Shown piece by piece: positions 37,101 through 43,100 of a DNA stretch of 64,000 bases (position 1 is its first letter; every line of letters begins with the position of its first letter). The stretch spans positions 4,770,389 to 4,834,388 of the forward strand of contig JASSKH010000035.1 in assembly GCA_031763025.1 (NCBI GenBank), written 5' to 3'. Origin of the DNA: Macrocystis pyrifera (Eukaryota > Sar > Phaeophyceae > Laminariales > Laminariaceae). The notes beneath the pieces were generated by a model. That model saw nothing but the letters and a program-made list of their open reading frames with translations. It made no database searches and was not told the origin of the DNA. The translations under genes and the position numbers were made by a program.

Positions 37101-40100
37101 GCTGAGTACTGTGATCATACCAATACCTACAACGGATGCTCTCGGGGTCACTTTCATGTTTCGCGCTTGCTTCTGGAAGTAGTAGACGAATGTCATAAAA
37201 CAGCGATCATATCTCAAATGCGGCTAATATTTCAAATACAAGTCCGCACTTGCAGAAACAAACACAAAACTGGCAGATGTCCATTCATGCGATTCCTTCG
37301 GACGAGTACGCAGTACACCCGCACATACCACGACCGCAGATGGTCATTCACGCGGTTCTATTTTACTTTTTGGTGCTCGATAAATAGTTTGCAGTACGGG
37401 AAGTATCAACGATACTAAACTTAATCCCAGTACATCATGTAAATAATGTCCACAGGTACATTATGCGAGTATGCACATACCATTGATATTTCGCATTAAC
37501 AACAAAAGACCATCCAGTTGTTTCATAACCCTTTCTTGTGGTTTGCGTTACTACGTTTGTTTCGGTATATACCTAGGCAATGAGACGTGAATCGCACAGT
37601 TGAGAGTGTCTCCACAATCAGTGTTGGTCGATTGTTTGAAGAATTGATCATTCGAAACGATATCAATGTTTTCTAAGATCGATACTATTGACCCAGCACG
37701 AGCGTCCACCCGCTGCCGGTTCCTTGATCGCTCCAACCATTATCTCATCCCATATTATGCCCACCGCTTGGAGTCGGGTAATGTCGACGAAGCTGCAAGC
37801 AGTGTCGAGACGATACAATGCACAAGCCCACTATGCGACGAGCGAAACCAAAATGGGTTTCCGAATTGAAGGAAGCACATTGAACCAAACGATGGAGGGG
37901 AAGCACACTACTGGGTTCGTTTCTTAGAGCTCGATGATTTTGTGTCTCAGGGCACGATCCATGATATACCCGTATGTAGGAGTATATTCTAGAGTTTTGA
38001 AGATCGATCGCTGTTGCACGTTTGATCCTTCTTTGAGAAAATCTAACTCGCTGGAATTACATGGAGTGTATTTATCTGTTGTTCGTTTTGAGAGACGTGG
38101 AACATTGATTGTGTATTTTACGAAAAGTTGTGGACAAAACACAGATCGCGATCGAGGTGTTTTTGTTGTACGTTCGGGTTACGTTGTTGGGTTAGGGAGA
38201 GACAGATTGTGGTTGTTTTCGCTTTTTGTGTGGCACCCGATCGCATTAAAAGATGCTGGCACGCGTTTCGTTCGAGCTCAAAAATATTGCTTGTGCGGAA
38301 AGCTGCCCGATAATATAACTAATCCTAAGTTTTGCTATAGCCAGTTCGATTCTAAATTTTTTTATAGTATAATCCCACAAAGAGCCCATTCAACCCTTGA
38401 CACCACGTCCGAGCATTATATTCGATTCTCATGTGCGTTTATAAATATTAGACGTTTGAATACACATTCATGTCATACTGAACTCTCGTGCTGCATACCG
38501 GGAGCATGGGTGCCGTCGGGCACCCATGCGGAAATCTTGTATTTACTTGTATGCGATGAGTACAATATGTTATATTAAGTTTGCGTTTGATATATTCGTA
38601 TATTTAACGTATGGTATATGCACCCTGATACGGGAAAGCTAGAAAGAAACAAGTAAAAACCTAGGGTCCTCAGTTGAGGTTATCATCTGAGACCGCATGC
38701 GTTTTATTTTCTTGCTTTGATTTTGTTTTGTTGTGTTTCGATTTGTTCAGCAGACAGACCTGTGAACTGGCCCTGGCTGTTGCACGCTTAGGTCACTCCG
38801 CCTCTTTGTCTCATCTTCTTTGTTGCGATGACGGCCAATCTGGTCGGACGTACCACAATTTCTCTTTCCGCGACTACTAGAATTAACGAAGTAATGAAGC
38901 ATACGTGTGGCGACTGAGCAAAACGTTCAACTCAGGCCAAGAAGGGGACTAGTAACGGACATGGGTAGTTCGTCAGTTGACGAACCCCACCAGTCAGGAA
39001 TGGGTCCCCTCAGTAGTGCTACGGTATCATCACAAGTGTCACACAACTACCTGGCTGGTGCATCGTACCTATTAAACACTTAGGTGCCTTTGTCTCTGTG
39101 ACCCCTGTATCCGTGCAGCTGCGGCCGGTCCCTTGCCGTTTGCGTGCAAGATACTTACATTGGATGGTCCTCCGCCGTGCCCTTTCCACCTCCACCCTAG
39201 AGGTTTCGTCTTGATAATATGTTTTGACAGTTGTCAGAGGTGTTTGGCTAGTTGATAATATATGTTGGTGACGAAGCGTATGGTGCTGGCGATGTTTTGG
39301 CGGAAGCTCACGGGACAAGATCGTGAAACGCTCGCGTACACTCGTGTAACGTTGGTAGGAGCTCCGTCGATGGCATTGTAGAAAATAGACGGAACCATGT
39401 TCGCTTTACACGTGATACTCAACCTCAGTGTTGTTCTCGGCTTCACCGGCTCACCAAGCAGCCGTCGGAATTACCGACCATGCCGTCGGGTGGATGACGT
39501 TTTAAGTGTACAGCAATAACCACCGTGCTTGAACGTTGTCGTATGGCCTGTGACACAAGGTTCGTGACGATCTGAGTCGGATCACGTATACCGCCTGACC
39601 TGTCGTGAAGTGCGAGTCCTTCTATCGTGACGCCCTATCAACCGCGTGATCTCCCCTGTGGTGTAGGTGCAATCAAGACGTTCGACACTAGGCTGACCAT
39701 TGGAAATGCTACGCAGGGGCCGGAGCTTTCATCGATCAGTTCGCTAACAGGAGGTACGGAACGACAAAAACATGCCAGTGTTTCAAATACCGCCAGAGAT
39801 CCCCTATCTGGAGAAAGCTGGAGTGCGTTTATTAGGAAGTGCGGTCAGACATAACCTTGTTTCGCTGTTGGTGTACCAAATGCAAGGACAGGGCGTATAC
39901 GTCTGCATGCGAAGTTTTCACGTTTATTGATGTAAACTTGACGAGTTGACCGGGCGGTGGTAAGTTTTAGCGTGAAGAGCTCCCACCTAACTTGAGTGCA
40001 TTAGCGAATTGCCCCCAAAATCAATGCTCGGGTTTTGAAGGCGGATTGTGGTGACTGCGACATAAATGTGGTGTAGTTGTCTTGTTTCTTTCGCTGGTTA

Positions 40101-43100
40101 CTGATTACGTTGAGAATCTTCCATCTGTACTGGGAAGGCTGGAGAGTCCTCCCAAGAACCTTGTGTTTTGGAGTGGTATGACGTTGTTAGCGGGAAATCG
40201 CGCAAGCATACCATTGATACCATAAAGTGGCAGTCTGGCGTCAAACCCTATAATTGACAAGACTTGTCTTCGCCTTCATAATCAACCCGGCGCTCTTGTC
40301 CGGTCAATAAATATTCAGGTTCCACTATTGCCGCCCAGACATTAGACATTGGTACCATCGGGGCAATATCCTTCGTCGAAAATACAGCCTTAGCGCTCGG
40401 AGGGGCGTTATCACTGGCGGACTTTGTCGAGGTCAATATAAGCGACGTAACCTTCGAGATGAATGAGGCCGGATCCGGAGGAGCTCTCTCTCTGACATCC
40501 ACGACATGGACAACAGCGGATTTCAAGCGCTGCCGATTTGAGCGAAATCAAGGCACACGTGGGGGCGCCCTCTATTTTTACGGCGAAGGGTTGGGGCTCC
40601 TTGACGATTCTTCCTTTAGGCTCAACGTTGCTGGTGAGACTTGATCGAGAGAACTTTCGACTTTGGTTTTCAGCCGACTGAATGAGTTGTTAGTTCCCCC
40701 GATTTAACGACACTAGCTTGTTGATCAATTTCCACGCGAGAGGTTTTTTGTGTTACGACCATGTTCAGATTCCGTGCCAACCACTCAACTTGGTTTTGTA
40801 GATTTTGTGAGGTCAACAATTCAGACCTTAACCACACCTCGATGCGAAACCATACAATAGAGGTATTGCAACATACACGTGAAAACAAGATAAAGGTACA
40901 TTTCCGCAAAACAAAGTGAATTTCCTTTCCATCATGATTTCTATGTGTTTGCGGACGAGGTAAACCAAATTCTGCAGGCGACGCCTCCGAAATGGAAGAG
41001 GGAAGTGAAGATGTGCGGCCATGCGGCAAACAAAAAAAAGAGAGAAAACACGAACAGCGTGCAAGTAGCAAGGGCAGCACAGCAACGGTGTCGGCGGCAG
41101 AGTTGACCGCAAGCAGCAAGCGGCAGCTAGCTAGCGTTAGCCGCAGCACATGTTTGGACAACGAAAATAAGCAGCATCAGCACCAGCACCAGCAAGAGCA
41201 TCAACTCTGTTTTGCTGCTGCTGCTCCTCTGCTGCTGCTGAGTTTTGCTGCCGCGCTCGGCCTACGCACGATACAGTTCCCGCGCTCTCCGCTCCATTGC
41301 GGCCGGTGTTGCTGCTGCTGCTTCTGATTCTGCTGCCGCCGCTACTGCTGCTGCTACCGCAGTATGGTGTAATTGAAATGATCCACGTGCTGTCATGCTG
41401 TCGCGCTCTACAAGCAAGGGGGTACGATCGCGAGTACGGTACGAGTATGAGACTGTTCGGGACGACGCATCTTCCACGATACGAGTACCAACCGGGTGAA
41501 AGCGTGTACAGTAGCAGCGGGCCACCGGCGGAGCACTAGCACAATCTAACGCCACCCATCCGTGTTATGCTCCAGCCGCACCTCTCGAGGACGCGTTCTA
41601 CGATAGACGTAGTACATTTTCGCTGAAATGTTTTCTGAAAGACAGTGCTCCAAAACCCAAAATCGTCGGAATGCCAATCATAATTCGACAAATGACTTTT
41701 TCGAATACTTGTGCCATGGGATTGTTCATTGGTATGCCACTTGGGTTTTGCTGAGATCAGTTGACAGATGAGGTATCTCAAGTGAGGATCTCAGAAATAA
41801 AATGGTGCCTTCCTTATGTAGCATGCGTCCGAGCTTCTGCGCTCCCAGCGACTGTCGTGTTGAGCAAGCAGCATGGTGCGTGGAGGCATGGAAGGTGCTG
41901 GGTGTTTGAAGCTTGTGAGATGCACTCTGCGTCGGAATAATGCTCTGCGCGTGTAGGCCAATGAAACAGAGCGACGAAAGTTAACTCAACTTTCGATTGA
42001 ATCCTACCTTCCCTATAGTATGTTTTTCCTCGATTTTACAGACATTTATGTGAATCAGTAAGGGTTACGGAGAACGTTTGGAGAAGTAACCAAACTATAA
42101 TTCCAACTCTCTTATCCTAACAACATAATTCTCTCTAACGTGCATGATGCATACACACTGAAGCTAAAAAGGCACAGAAAAAAGTCGCCTAGCACGTTTT
42201 TCTCAAACCCTAACAACTACATATCGAAGTCAGCCACTGCTCTAATTAGATTTCCCACACGCGTGAATCAGACGGGAATCCCCACACGAAACGCCGATAT
42301 ATGTTGTTTGCGGGGTGACCAACCATTTTCCAGTGGAGAAAGGAGGAGCTCTGTTCAACTCTGGGCCGTTGCGAATAAAAAATACTGTCTTCGCGGAGAA
42401 CACGGCTGAAGATGGCGGCCTGGCAATACAGAATGTCGAGTCTGCGGTGGAACTGCGGAACGTGACCTTCGATGAAAACAAACTGAGCTGCCCCTCTCAA
42501 ATGTATGGCGATATCGATGATGTAAGTACGGTGATAACACCACCAACATTTATTTGGACCAGTTTGGAATACGTTAGGCCGGAAAAATGGAGCCTAGCCG
42601 TTTCTTTGGTAAAATCGAGGTTGGCAGACTATGTATTGTCGTCAACTGGCAATTTTGATTTCGTGTATCTGTTATTAGTAGGAAGTTTTGCTGCATAAAT
42701 AAATTGTGATATCCCCTAAACGAAAACTTATGAACTTACGACAGTACGTCCATGCGGGGAAACGAGTGGTTTCAGTCACTCTTGAGGTTCCCGCAGCATG
42801 TCATTGTGTACGTGACTGTTAGCAAGTAGGCGCTCTCTTCCAACGGGTTTGTTCCCCTATGTGTAGTTTCGAAACGATAGATACGGACCGAACCCACCTC
42901 CACTTTTCATGGAAATATGTTCTTGCCGCATTCATTTCACTGGACTATTTCTCGTTTTCCCGTTTGCTCTCGGCAGGCTTCTCCGAATAACTGCCGGTTT
43001 GAACTGGTATGTGCACAGTGCCTGGATGGGTGTGGAAGTGACCTAAGCGATGTGACAATTGATAGAAACACTTTACCTGTCTGCAACCCGATTCCCGTGG

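Larger units (their letters stand above)
33240..39666 (+). other. 6.4-kb intron or gap; no exon recognised
   Basis: No cassette-like AG...GGAG|gt span was found. It includes a possible MITE remnant at 36.27 kb, a perfect 11-bp-stem inverted repeat at 38.50 kb, and a 214-codon plus frame (37,934-38,578) without recognisable domains. A GC-rich stretch at 35.85-36.05 kb stands out in composition but could not be assigned. Confidence 0.5.
40634..42333 (+). other. Intron, 1.7 kb
   Basis: It contains a CAG/CTG-rich simple-sequence region (41,171-41,360) and the MITE copy at 41,589-41,830. Open frames at 40,670-41,327 come largely from the simple repeat. Confidence 0.65.

Noticed and set aside
37934-38578. 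214-codon open frame on the plus strand
   Set aside because: No domain, signal, repeat or membrane pattern. It lies in an AT-rich intronic stretch and its composition looks like chance.
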